The notes beneath the pieces are model-generated. The model made no database searches and was not told where the DNA came from. It worked only from the letters and a program-made list of their open reading frames with translations. Made by a program: the position numbers and the translations under genes. A stretch of 64,000 nt of DNA from contig OW799233.1 in NCBI GenBank assembly GCA_941918925.1, positions 3,216,001 to 3,280,000 of the forward strand, read 5' to 3'. This stretch comes from Phyto melanocephala (lineage: Eukaryota > Arthropoda > Insecta > Diptera > Rhinophoridae). Positions within the stretch are counted from its first letter, which is position 1. Every line of letters begins with the position of its first letter. Positions 35,901 to 46,494 of this stretch are shown here, piece by piece.

Positions 35901-36459
35901 GAAATTTACATACAGAAATAAACACATAAATACAATCACACATACATACATACATACTCATGCTTATTTTTAATTAAAATAGTATCAGAATCAAAACAAA
36001 TTCTTAATGGATTGTGTTGACATTAGATTGTAGTAAACCAAATTGCATGTTATATCCATTTATTACAGACTTTACTGTTTTTTTTTGTTTTCATCTTAGC
36101 AGATAAACACATTCGTACATATTTACGTATGTATATAATAAAAAGTCTTTAAATCACGTTTCTTCTAACGATGTTAAGACTTAAAATTGTTTTGTATTCA
36201 CCGTATGTATATGTACATACGAGTTCAACTTTTCATATTTGCACCATAAAGTGCATAGACCTTTTCAGTAGTTAATCTTTAGATAAGACAGACAGACATA
36301 CAGACTTAATCGAAGATGTCACTACCGCCACAAAGTTTATTACAAAGTGATCGTGGCAGTATTATACTAAAGAAAATGAAGAGTTAGCCAAACAGTGACA
36401 TCAAAGATTGCATTCTTTATGTTCTGCTAGTATGTTCCGTGGTCGACAGATTCGACCGT
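32976..36459. other. non-coding DNA, no gene seen
   Basis: About 3.5 kb of AT-rich sequence with short low-complexity frames. No tRNA, bounded transposon or splice-compatible exon recognised. Confidence 0.35.
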
Positions 36460-37677
36460 AAAAAAAGGGTGTATAGAGGTTTGTCATTTCGTGTGAAATT
36501 TCTACAATTTTCATTTTCTACCCCATAAAGTATATATTTTCTGAAAGCTTATGAAAAGGGGAGTCGATTAAGCTCTGTCAGTCTGTCACTCCGTCTGACC
36601 GTATGTCCGTGTGTATGTTGAAATCAAGCCCCCGACAACGCCTAGGCCCGAGTGAGGTACTAAAATATTGAAAATATTCGGGAATAGATCGGTATTGAAA
36701 ATCAGAAACATCGGTACATTAACAACTGAGATATGAGCAAGAACCCACGACCACCTCGATTTTTTTTTTCACAAAAACAACATTACAACAACAACATACA
36801 TACATACAAACGTGTATACTGCTTAAGGCTATAATACACGGCATGTTTTTTACATCTGACTTTATAATTTGTGAGACATATGTAAATCTACATGTCTGTC
36901 AAAATTGTACTTTTACGCAGACTGATTTGCAGCAGCAGAGATTTCTGCCAACGACTGATGTCACATGTTTTTACAGAAGAGAATAGAGCGCACTCTAATT
37001 AAAATTTTGTCAGATGTCTCAACAGATGTTTTTTTACAGTAGTAATGTTTTAAAGGTAACACACGACATGTTTGTATTAGCAGTGGAGAATTTGACAAGT
37101 TAGACGTAAAAAACATGCCGTGTATTAGCTCCTTTAGAGTAAACATGGCATCGAGCCCCAGCTGAGCCAAAAAATTTTTTTTTTTATTTTTTTTATAATT
37201 TTTTTTTAATTTGTTTTTATTTTTTTTTTGTTTGTTTTGTATTTATTATTTATATTTTAATTATTTAAAAAAATTTTTTTTTAATTTTTTTAAAATTTTT
37301 TTTATTTTTTTTATAATTTTTTTTTTTTAATTTGTTTTTATTTGTTATTTAATATATTATTTATATTTTTATTATTTTTTTTTTCAATTTTTTTTATTTT
37401 TTTTTGTTTGTTTTGTATTTATTATTTATATTTTAATTATTTAAAAATTTTTTTTTTTAATTTTTTTTAAATTTTTTTTATTTTTTTTTTTAACATACAT
37501 ATTCAAATTTTTAATTTTACAATGGGATGTTTTAATATATATATGTTTTTTAAATGTATGTATGTACGTATTTCATATGAGATGAACGGTGATACAAACA
37601 ATTGTTATTGCATGACAACACGTTGTGAAGGGTATATGGAACTCGGCATGGCCGAATATAGAACTCTTACTTGTTTT
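36460..37677. repeat. hairpin-ended dispersed repeat, copy C (inverted, interrupted)
   Basis: This is the reverse of copies A/B. It begins AAAAAAAGGGTGTATAGAGG, runs through CATAAAGTATATATTTTCTG and GGGGAGTCGATTAAGC, and ends with GTTGTGAAGGGTATATGG, the hairpin CTCGGCATGGCCGAAT and AACTCTTACTTGTTTTA. A T-rich block of homopolymer tracts fills 37178-37495. It is interrupted by a MITE at 36826-37133. Its outermost left bases differ from A and B, so that end may be truncated. Confidence 0.75.
36826..37133. mobile_element. PIF/Harbinger-type MITE with TTA target duplication
   Basis: This 308-bp insert has inverted ends AGGCTATAATACACGGCATG (left) and, reversed, AGGAGCTAATACACGGCATG (right), with homology continuing about 35 bp. 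It is flanked by TTA at 36823-36825 and 37134-37136. Sister repeats A and B lack it and read CAGTATACACG next to an uninterrupted GTTAGAGAAAACGTGG-type sequence (in the reversed sense), so the empty site is visible and has a single TTA. A 3-bp TWA duplication is the hallmark of PIF/Harbinger. The insert is non-coding; a 69-codon antisense frame is a shadow. Confidence 0.8.
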
Positions 37678-39231
37678 ATCTATTTAATTTGATTTGAATT
37701 TCTTTCCTAAAGTAATTTAAATAAACTAATAATAGGAAATCTACTCCAAAAAACAACAAAACATCGTTTAAACGGAGTAAATTTGTTTTATTTCTTATAC
37801 CATCAAAAAATACTCTGCAAAAGCAATTTGTATCAACATGCATTACATTGGTAACACACATATGGTTTGCGCATGGTTATAAGCAACTTTAATATTTTAT
37901 AATTTTCAAAATTTTGATTATTAAGATTGTGATTGTTCACATCTACAGAAAAATTCCTTTAAAACTGTATATTCGGTAATAAATTGTGAGCGTAAACTGC
38001 ATAACAAAAAATCGACAATTTAGAATTAAGGCATAACCAAATGTACGTACATATTTATAATTATTTGAAACTTTATAGTAAAACCATAAAGAAGATATAT
38101 CGATCCCTAAATTAAACTGATGTAAGGAATCAAGGCGATACTAAGATTATAAATATTTTGCAAATTTACAAGGTGTCCGAAGTGTTGTATTGTCATAATT
38201 TCATGAGTTCTAAAATATTTTCCGAAGGTTTAATAATTTTACAATAAACTATATTATACTTTTTATAATTTATAAAATATTTGGAAATACGACACTTAGA
38301 ACTTCTTGTAACTACAGCAATAGTGTTGAAATAAATAAATCAAAACTGGTAACTAGAAACAGCAGAACACTTATAGGCTTGTATAAGCTAATTGGAGTTA
38401 AATTAAACAACAACCACTAGGTATCTTACATATAAATAAATTTAATTTAACAATATCATACATTAAGGTTCTGTTAAAGAGGAATTTCAATAAATAATGA
38501 AGATGTATGCGAAAATAACAGAATTCATAAAAGTTAATTTGCGGTGTGAAAAATAAAAACAAAACAACAACAAAACATGATAAACAATCTAAAAGAAATA
38601 TTATTAAATAATAGACACAAAACATGAAATCTACATGAATAAAACACACATTTAATTTGTTTATAAATAATGTTTGCAGAGAATCAAAGAGTTGTCCAAC
38701 CCACCCAACACCCGAACAAATTATCGTTCTGTTGACTATAATTAAAAACAATTTAACTATTATTTAAAATTATTAAGACTTGAAAAAATATGTAGATAAA
38801 TAAAAACCAGAAGTAAAAAATAAGAAATCTTAATGGCAATCATTATCTTCTAATAATTGAATGTATACAACAGTGTATAAGGAGGTGGACGACCTGTCAA
38901 TATCTAAGTATGTAAAACATTTATTTTCGTATTTGCAAGTGCAAAAAGAAGCTTTTAAAATTAATTAAATGTTTTTTAATAAAACTTTATTTTAGTATCC
39001 AAATTTATGAGGTCATCAAAATTATTATAGATTTGGTGCTTAAAATAAAATTGCAAAAATTCTGCCAACGACTTTCATGCCTCAAATTGTAATGTTTCTA
39101 CAGTTGTGGGTTTGGGCTACCTATAAGTTCTAAACTATTGTTACGTATTGGGACCACCATTTAGATGAGGCAAAATTATTTAAGCAAGTGCTTTATTTGT
39201 TTTTGTTTCTCTCATTCGTATATGTATATTA
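37678..39231. other. non-coding DNA, no gene seen
   Basis: AT-rich. A 117-codon minus-strand frame (38398-38751) is rich in Phe, Leu and Cys and has no recognisable domain or splice context, so it is not called. Confidence 0.35.
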
Positions 39232-39239
39232 GGGTGATC

Positions 39240-40013
39240 GACTTTTTTAAGAAACCGGTTTTCAAATAATTCGAAATTCAGAGTTTCAAGAAAAAAACCG
39301 GTTGCTTTTTTGAAAATTAAGAAAAAACCGGTTAACCGGTCGAACAATTATATATAATTCCTTAATGAAAAAACTAAAAAAAAATATAATATAAACGATA
39401 TCTAAATATGGACTTTTTACAGTTGATATTTGTTCGGCTGCCCAATATCAAAACGCAATAACTGACATGAAAACAGTTGACTTACTTAGATTTTAATAGG
39501 TTTAACTTAATGACAAAAGTACTCATTAAAAGTAAAAATAAATATATAAAAAAGACCTTTTATTTGACTGTTATAAATTTTTGTATCTCCTCCTGTGCAT
39601 TTTTTAAATATTTTGTTTAAAATGATTTCTTTAATGAAAAATAAAATTTAAAGGCTAGGTAGAAAATCTTTTCAGTTTTTATGCAATTTCATTTTAAAAT
39701 TTTTTTCCTTATACCTTTTTCCTATTTTTCATTTGTTTTTGAAACAACAAATAAATTTCTTACAATATTATGGAAAAGTATTTAATAAGTTTTCTGATTT
39801 ATAGAAATTTTTTTAAATAATAAATACACTATGGTAAGATTTATTACAAAGATGTATGAACATAAACATACACAATTAAAAAACCCGGCTTTTATTGGTT
39901 AAAAAAACCGGTGTATTCGACATTCGAAAAATCAATATTTGGAAAAAACCCTTCAGCTGAAAGATTAAAAAACCGGGTTTTCCACCGGTTTTAAAACCGA
40001 GTCGATCACCCTA
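39240..40013. mobile_element. hAT-like non-autonomous element with ACCGGTT subterminal motifs
   Basis: This 774-bp element has ends TAGGGTGATCGACT in inverted orientation and a perfect 8-bp target duplication ATGTATAT (39232-39239 and 40014-40021). Both the 8-bp duplication and the TAGGG start fit the hAT superfamily. ACCGGT or close variants recur many times in the outer 150 bp at each side, in A-rich context (AAAACCGGTT), as expected of subterminal transposase-binding repeats. I see no transposase remnant in the middle. Confidence 0.85.
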
Positions 40014-40021
40014 ATGTATAT

Positions 40022-42802
40022 ACAATTGTAAAAAATGCATGACTATCGAAACAATAAAATCGGAATTACTTATATAGAATTTCTTTGCATAAAAAGAAAT
40101 TAAAAATAATAATAAAAAAATAATAATAAAATAATAAAAAATTAATCTAAAAGAATTAGATATCAAAATTATATAAACTTGGCATCAATTAATTAATTTT
40201 ATTGACATGAAACCTTTTTTCTAAAATCAAGTTCGAACTACAGAGTAACTACATAAACTACTTATTTCACTCGCTTTCTTTGTCCATTTTATTTATAAAA
40301 AAATTTCTAATTTTGTTAAAGTTGTATAAAAAATACGAATAAATAAAACGAATAATTTAAAGCCGTAATTAAAGAAAAAGTTTTAATATTATTTTATTAT
40401 AAAATCATCTTGTTTTAATTGCTATTAGTTTAAATGACTTAACACTTTTCCATTATATTTTATTACTTTATGAAAATTCATTGTCCAAGAAATTTGTGCA
40501 GAAACGTTTGAAAATTAATATTTTAACTTCAAACTTGCATGATTGTTTAAATAAATATTTTGTTGAATATTAAAACGGTCACTTGAAGCCTAAATTATAC
40601 AAGGAATTATACTTTTTTGGACAAAAATTTGCATGGAGTTTTGTAATTGATATTTTTTAATGAGGTGTTTAATTTTGTCATTGTTACCACAACTCACATT
40701 GACCAAAATTGGACATGTATTATGAAATGAGACCACTCCGTGTTTCAGTCAAAATAATCGTTTTAAACAACTTTTGGTCGCATATATGTTCATATTGCGT
40801 TAAAAGAATGCATATGTCTATGCTACTCAGGAATTCGTATAAAAAGTATTGGATTTAAAATTCTGACTACGAGGATTTCGTGGTTTTGGAAATTTTGAGC
40901 GATTATGGTAAATGTGTTCTAATAAGAGATTTCTTATTTTAACATGTAATGGAGTGCCTGAGTTTGTGGCCTGCTCAGGCAGGTCTTGTGCCATCGAACG
41001 AAATAGTGATTATTAAAAAAAAACGAAGAGAGCTCTAGCATTGTTATAATGACGAAAAAAGTTCTTATTATGTTTGTATATATATATATATGTTCCTTTA
41101 ACTCCCACTGGAGCATAGGGCGCCAAATATTGATATTGCCAGATGGCTTACGTTGTGTTGTATTATATTTACACTTTAAAACAGGTTGTATTTTTTTTTT
41201 TTATAATTCAGTAATTTTATAGTTTTTCCAATACCTGTTGCACTGAAAGATATAGAACTAAAAATCATTCATCGCTGCAACATAATTTAATCAAAGTCGT
41301 ACAATACAATTGGTATTTTAGTGTAAATATAGCTTAACGACCATTTCTTGAGATGATATTAAAATACACATTTAGTTAATTTTTAAATCAAGTTGTGTTT
41401 AACTACAGTTTCAGTTTTTCAGTCTCAAATCATTATACTTATATAATTTTTATTACAATTATGCCTGTTTAGCAAAAACAAAGAAAAATTTTAAAGGTCA
41501 TACGTACATAAGTGAGAAAATGTGAAAAAACTAAAAATTCGTATTTTGTGTTTCCTGTTTAAAAATACCAAAAAAAAGATTTAAAAAAAAACAAATTTCA
41601 CTGCAAGTATTATAAATGGTCACAATTTGTTGTTTACTTTTGCGAAACAAAAACTTATGTTTTTTGGAAGAACTTAAATAGACTTTAAATACACAGTTTT
41701 TGTTATTAATGTTTCATTTAAGCCTAAAACTGAACATGTTTAATCTGAAATTTAAGTGTCAACTTCAAAAAAGGTAAATCCTTTTAACGTGAAGAAATGT
41801 CTAAAGATACTTTAAAAAATACTGATGTTAAATGTATGGTATTCATACTAATTTTTTTATCACCTAAATTCTATAAATGTCAAGGTAAAAGGACTATTAT
41901 AATGAAACTTAATTATAATAAAACCTGATTGAAACTACTGCCCTTAAACTATTACTTGTCAGTAAAATAAACAATGAATTTGCATTCGCTTGAATACAAT
42001 GACATATTGTTGTTTATTGTCAGACCTCTACATCACATATTTATTTTCATCCAATCAAATAAAAGTTATTACAAAGCTAAAACATAAATCTTGTGTTTTT
42101 TTCTTATAAAATATTTAAATATTCTTTGAAAATGGCACTAATTAGCTTTAGCATGTTTTAGCAACTATTTTACTGGTCTTTTTTTTTAGGAAAAAATTCT
42201 TTAGTTTCTGTCACAATATAATAAATAGATTTAATTTTTTGGCGTTTCCTTTTAAATTAAAATAGCTAGGTAATTAAGGAAACTGACAGGAAACAGTAGC
42301 AAAACGATATTAAACATATTTTAAAAACTATATGGTAAAACATGGCTAATTAATTTCTTAAAATATATTTTAAGTTATAAATATTAAAAAAAAAATTATA
42401 CACTTTATGCAAAGTGCTATCAAACTATTTCTTTGTAATTAAAATTATTATTAAACGTCTTTTGTTTTTGAATTTTTTATATGAAACACCCTACTTACTA
42501 ACGTATAATATGTAGCTTTAATGATTTTGTATTATGAACCGACTACCCTGTCACATAAAATATTAGAAATAATACCACAATGAAATAAGAAAATAATTTT
42601 GTAAGGCACCTCTGAAATTTAGCAGCTGTCACATATGTTTATTTCGATTAATGTTAATGGAGCGTTTTACAAATATGTAAAAATTTATTCCATACATTTT
42701 TTAAATAGTATGTAAAGAAATCTACAGAGAATATATTTTTATGGAGAGAACGTAATTTATTGGACATATTGTCAAAAGAGACACACTACGTTTTTTCTAA
42801 CT
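40022..42802. other. non-coding DNA, no gene seen
   Basis: AT-rich, with an (AT)n run near 41080-41091. I recognise no exon or bounded element. Confidence 0.35.
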
Positions 42803-42810
42803 ACAATAAT

Positions 42811-44363
42811 CAGCGTTGTCAACTCGGTGATTTTATCACCGTTTTTGGTGATTTTTAACATTTAGAAAGCGGAAAAATTGTGAGTCAGTGCTTGGTGATT
42901 TTTTTTTTAGTTTTTAGTGATTTTCTTTTTATTTCGGTGACACCAAACACTAAAATTCAAATTAATTAATTGAAAAAAATTTTTTGTAAGTGTATATTTA
43001 TATACATACTACCAAAATGTAACTTATAGTACAATTACATGCAACTCGGCAAGAAAATAATATTACACTAAAAATTTAATTATTTATAAGATAATTGATT
43101 GCCCAGAAAGTTTTTGTTTCAAAATGTCTAACTTTATACATATGTATATGCATTTGAGGTGAATGTGAATAAAAGAAATTCCTCTTTCTTTTGAGATCAT
43201 CTTATAAATGATTAAACCTTAAAGCAAACTTTTAGCGTCCCACAACTTTAAACGTTTAAAAATTTTACCAGAAAACCTTGAAATTTTGAGTAAAATTAAC
43301 ATAATTAATGTTAGAAATGTTTTATCACATACAAAAGAAGATATTTTACCGTTACCAATGGCAAAATAATGAATCCACTCGATTTTTGGATTGAAGTTAA
43401 ATCGTACAAAGATGCAGTTAACTTAAATCCCTTTGAAGTATTAAACTTAAACGTTAAACTTTTGTCGCTCCCATGAATGTGTTTAAATCTAAAATTCGCA
43501 ACCGAATGTTTTTAAATTCAGTTAATGCCTTACTTCGCATTAAAAATGGGCTTAAACGAGAAAATTCCTGTTGCGAAACCTACAAATAGCTGACGAAGTA
43601 AATATTCTGATTAATAGCAATGATATTTATAAAGCATTACAATTTGAAATTAAGACTATGTTGTGGCCAGATGATAGTGATAATAATGAAGAAATAATTG
43701 ACTTTAACATTGATATTTGATATTATTTACACAGAGAAAAGCTTAAATCCTAATCGAATTATTAAACTGCAAGTTTATTAAAATTTTTCATAATTTTTAG
43801 TTAGAAATAGTTCTATTTAATTACTCTAATATGTAACATAAAAATATTTAAATATTAAGTAATAGTTGTACTTATTTGGTGAATAATTTCTTTAATATTT
43901 TGTACAACAAATTCACATATGTTTATTAAACGTCGTTAAAATGCATCAGGTATGGAAAAATTAATCCTGTCGTAATTTTTTCTAAATGTTGAAATAAATT
44001 TCTTACAATGCATCACTCCTGTGATATATTGTGAATTGATAATTACTTTAATAATTAAATATTTTTGTTCTTTTTTCCAATGTTTTTGTTTATTTTTATT
44101 TACATATAAATATATGTATCTATGTATATCTGTACTGACTGACTAAAAGATATTCTTTGTTTAATTTTTGTAAATTTTTTTGTTATTTATTCTGATATTC
44201 ATTTAAAAATGTCTTATTTGCAAAGAAATTTATATAAATGTATAATTTTATTAAATAAATAAAAAAATAATTTACAAATTATAAAATTAGTGCTTTTTTT
44301 TGAGAATGACGCGTTTTTTCCTGGGTTATGGTGCTTTTTGAAATTTTAAAGTTGACAACGCTG
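42811..44363 (+). mobile_element. hAT transposon, internally decayed
   Basis: The element is bounded by 14-bp inverted ends CAGCGTTGTCAACT / AGTTGACAACGCTG and a perfect 8-bp target duplication ACAATAAT (42803-42810 and 44364-44371), a full hAT signature. GGTGATTTT-type motifs recur near the left end (42827-42945). The 1553-bp length is short for an autonomous hAT (usually 2.5-5 kb). The interior carries the degenerate C-terminal part of a transposase (43240-43720), so it is a deletion derivative. The intact duplication suggests moderate age. Confidence 0.9.
43240..43720 (+). pseudogene. hAT transposase C-terminal dimerisation region, broken
   Basis: The translation begins FKRLKILPENLEILSKINII, then shifts to FWIEVKSYKDAVNLNPFEVL and LNLNVKLLSLP followed by a stop. 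After another shift it reads MNVFKSKIRNRMFLNSVNAL and LLRIKNGLKRENSCCETYK, the conserved hAT C-terminal dimerisation segment. It finishes with an acidic tail ending in TGA at 43718-43720. The order and spacing fit the C-terminal third of a hAT transposase. Stops and frameshifts make it non-functional, and the N-terminal and catalytic parts are gone. Confidence 0.8.
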
Positions 44364-44389
44364 ACAATAATACACAAATTTTAACGATA

Positions 44390-44715
44390 CTAAGAGCAGT
44401 AAAGTAAATCAATACAAATCTACAAACTGAACCGAAAGAAAACATAGCTGTTGTCAACGAGAGTGTCGCAGAAAAGCCCTAAACACCATCGTCACACGTT
44501 GTCGGTGAGATACTACCACATCTCAGTGAAAAAGTCATGGGAAATTTCATGAAAAGAGTAATGGGCTGCTTTCAGAGCCTTGGAGGTCATATGACAGATA
44601 TTTTATTTCATACCTAATTGAAACATGCCTTGTTTACAATTGAATAAAAAAAAATCACACTATGACGAAAAATATGTGTTTTTATTTTAAAATGAATTCT
44701 TACTGAGACACCCTT
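44390..44715 (+). mobile_element. internally deleted Tc1/mariner derivative beside the hAT
   Basis: One frame reads ENIAVVNESVAEKP, stop, TPSSHVVG, which is the region after the mariner N-terminal DNA-binding domain. It is fused to EILPHLSEKVMGNFMKR and the terminal CFQSLGGHMTDILFHT followed by a stop. The catalytic core is absent. The right end is GAGACACCCTT next to TA (44716-44717). The left end is not visible and may have been disturbed by the adjoining hAT. It resembles the derivative at 23695-24091, which is also an N-to-C fusion. Confidence 0.7.
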
Positions 44716-44717
44716 TA

Positions 44718-46230
44718 CAGATGTTTTGTATGAAAAATTTCAACCTGCTGGTAAAAAAATTAAAGGTAATTATTTAGAGTAGGAATTTTTGTAAAAAGCA
44801 AAAAAGATGTGAATTGAAAAGAAACAAATTTAGCATTGTTACTTTCAATGATATTTATTTGATTGAATGGAGTCGCTTTATTTGAGAAAAAAATGTGTGT
44901 CTTAACGAAAATGTTTTTTTTTTTTTTTTTGCTTGAGCTTAGTCTACATTGAAGTAAGACCTATATTTTAAACATAAAAATCCTTATTTTAATTTTAAAA
45001 AGAAGATATAACCACCTATGAATTACTACCGACAATAAACATAATTCTGCACCTTTTTATTCACTTCCCTTCATATTGGGTAGTATTTAAAAAGCAAAGT
45101 AAGATGATTTATAAAACAGCAAAGTATATTAATTGTATTTTTAAATTCAGGAAATATAACGAATACGAAATGTCAAATAATTATAGTTTGAAATAAAATT
45201 TAAACTCCCATATGTAATTAAAAAAATACAAGTAAGCACAACAATTGAAAAACAATTTGTTGGTTTTTAAATTTTAAACTTCCTTTCCACGAATCTATTG
45301 ACTATTGTTCTATGAACAATATACCCAATGACACAACTGACAAAAAAAAAATCAAAAAAGAATCTACATTAACCAAATTAGCCAAAAATACTTACGTATT
45401 TCATACAAGGTACATAACCTATAAAAAACTGCACCTGTCTTAGGCTGTCACAGCTAATTTGTGTTTAATTGCTGTTAGTGTTTTTTGCAAAAAAAAATTT
45501 ATTTATTTTTAAACCAGCTTAATTGTTTTATGTTTTAGAACTTTTTTCTGATAATGATGATGATGAGAAGTAACTTAGAAACAAAAACAAATTAATCTAT
45601 AGAGGAAAATCTTAAAATGTTAAACAAAAACTTGTTATTGTTGTACACAAGTAAGTTCTATCTAATAAAGAAACAACAACAACAAAATATAAAAATATCA
45701 TTGTTGTAAGTCTCAAAAATAAAAATCGAAGACAAATTTAAATTCAGCTTCCTATTTAAAAACAATTAAAAGTCAATCTTCTTTCCCTCATAATTTATAG
45801 GTGACAAATTTAGGAGATTGACAAGCAGCCATTAAGATTGCTTAAATTTACTTCAACGAATACATAAGCTACTAAATACATTAGTATTGGTATTTTCTAC
45901 TCAGTTTATAACAATCAGTTTTTTAAATTAACTATTAACGAAAATAAGTATGTATGTAGATGATAAAATTTTTAGACAAGTTTCTGAGTTATAAAAAGTA
46001 AATTTCTAAATATAAAATTTTAATGCTTAGAAGCAGTAAACCGGTTGAACAATTTATACTACACTATTTAAGTTCTTAGTAGTATCAAACAAATAATGAT
46101 ACTAATTTGTCCATCTCTGCAAGAAAATATTTATGTATCTTGTGGATAGACATTTTATTATTATTATTGTGTTATGTATACTTATATGAAATGCTGTATA
46201 TATGTCGACATTGTCACTAAGCAACCATAT
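44718..46230. other. non-coding DNA upstream of tRNA-Lys
   Basis: AT-rich. A non-coding 5' exon of the chitin-binding gene is expected somewhere upstream of 46384, but I cannot place it. Confidence 0.35.
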
Positions 46231-46303
46231 GCCCGGGTAGCTCAGTCGGTAGAGCATTGGACTTTTAATCCAAGGGTCCAGGGTTCAAGTCCCTGCTCGG
46301 GCG
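46231..46303 (+). tRNA. tRNA-Lys (anticodon TTT)
   Basis: This is a complete 73-nt cloverleaf. The acceptor stem GCCCGGG pairs with CTCGGGC (one G-U), with discriminator G. The D-arm is TAGCTCAGTCGGTAGAGCA. The anticodon stem-loop is TTGGA-CTTTTAA-TCCAA with anticodon TTT, and the T-arm is CAGGGTTCAAGTCCCTG. It has no intron and no encoded CCA. The D-arm and GGTTCAAGTCC serve as the internal A and B boxes for RNA polymerase III. A T-run at 46311-46320 is the expected terminator. It lies on the same strand as, and about 110 bp before, the splice acceptor-led signal-peptide exon of the chitin-binding gene. Confidence 0.97.
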
Positions 46304-46310
46304 AGATAAT

Positions 46311-46320
46311 ATTTTTTTTT
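46311..46320 (+). terminator. Pol III terminator of tRNA-Lys
   Basis: The T-run starts eight bases after the tRNA. It merges into the T-rich tract that precedes the splice acceptor at 46383-46384. Confidence 0.75.
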
Positions 46321-46384
46321 AATTTTCTTTTTAATTTTTTTTTGTTTTATTTGTATAATTTTTATTTATTTTCTTTTGTTTCAG

Positions 46385-46494
46385 TTTACCCTCGTCACCG
46401 CTTTTTCCGCACTATGGTGAATCATAATTGGTTTCTGTCCACAGTACTACTGTGGCTGCTACTTTGTTATCACAACTTGTACATAAATGCTCAG
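46385..46494 (+). CDS. first coding exon of chitin-binding gene (5' UTR plus signal peptide)
   Basis: A long pyrimidine tract ending TTTTGTTTCAG gives an acceptor at 46383-46384, so there should be at least one upstream non-coding exon. Coding starts at the ATG at 46414 and runs 27 codons to the donor CTCAG|GTGGGT at 46494/46495. The peptide MVNHNWFLSTVLLWLLLCYH followed by NLYINA is a classic signal peptide, with likely cleavage after INA. It splices in phase 0 to 58243. An in-frame extension through the tRNA upstream is an artefact. The exon was chosen because no other ATG-led signal peptide in phase 0 was seen before 58243. Confidence 0.75.

Noticed and set aside
38398..38751. 117-codon minus-strand frame, Cys/Phe/Leu-rich
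   Set aside because: No domain, no transcription or splice context; composition fits random AT-rich sequence.
2958..46230. Hidden host exons in the 43-kb gene-poor stretch
   Set aside because: I looked for splice-bounded frames with ordered protein features and found only transposase and LINE fragments. Very short or non-coding exons cannot be excluded by eye.
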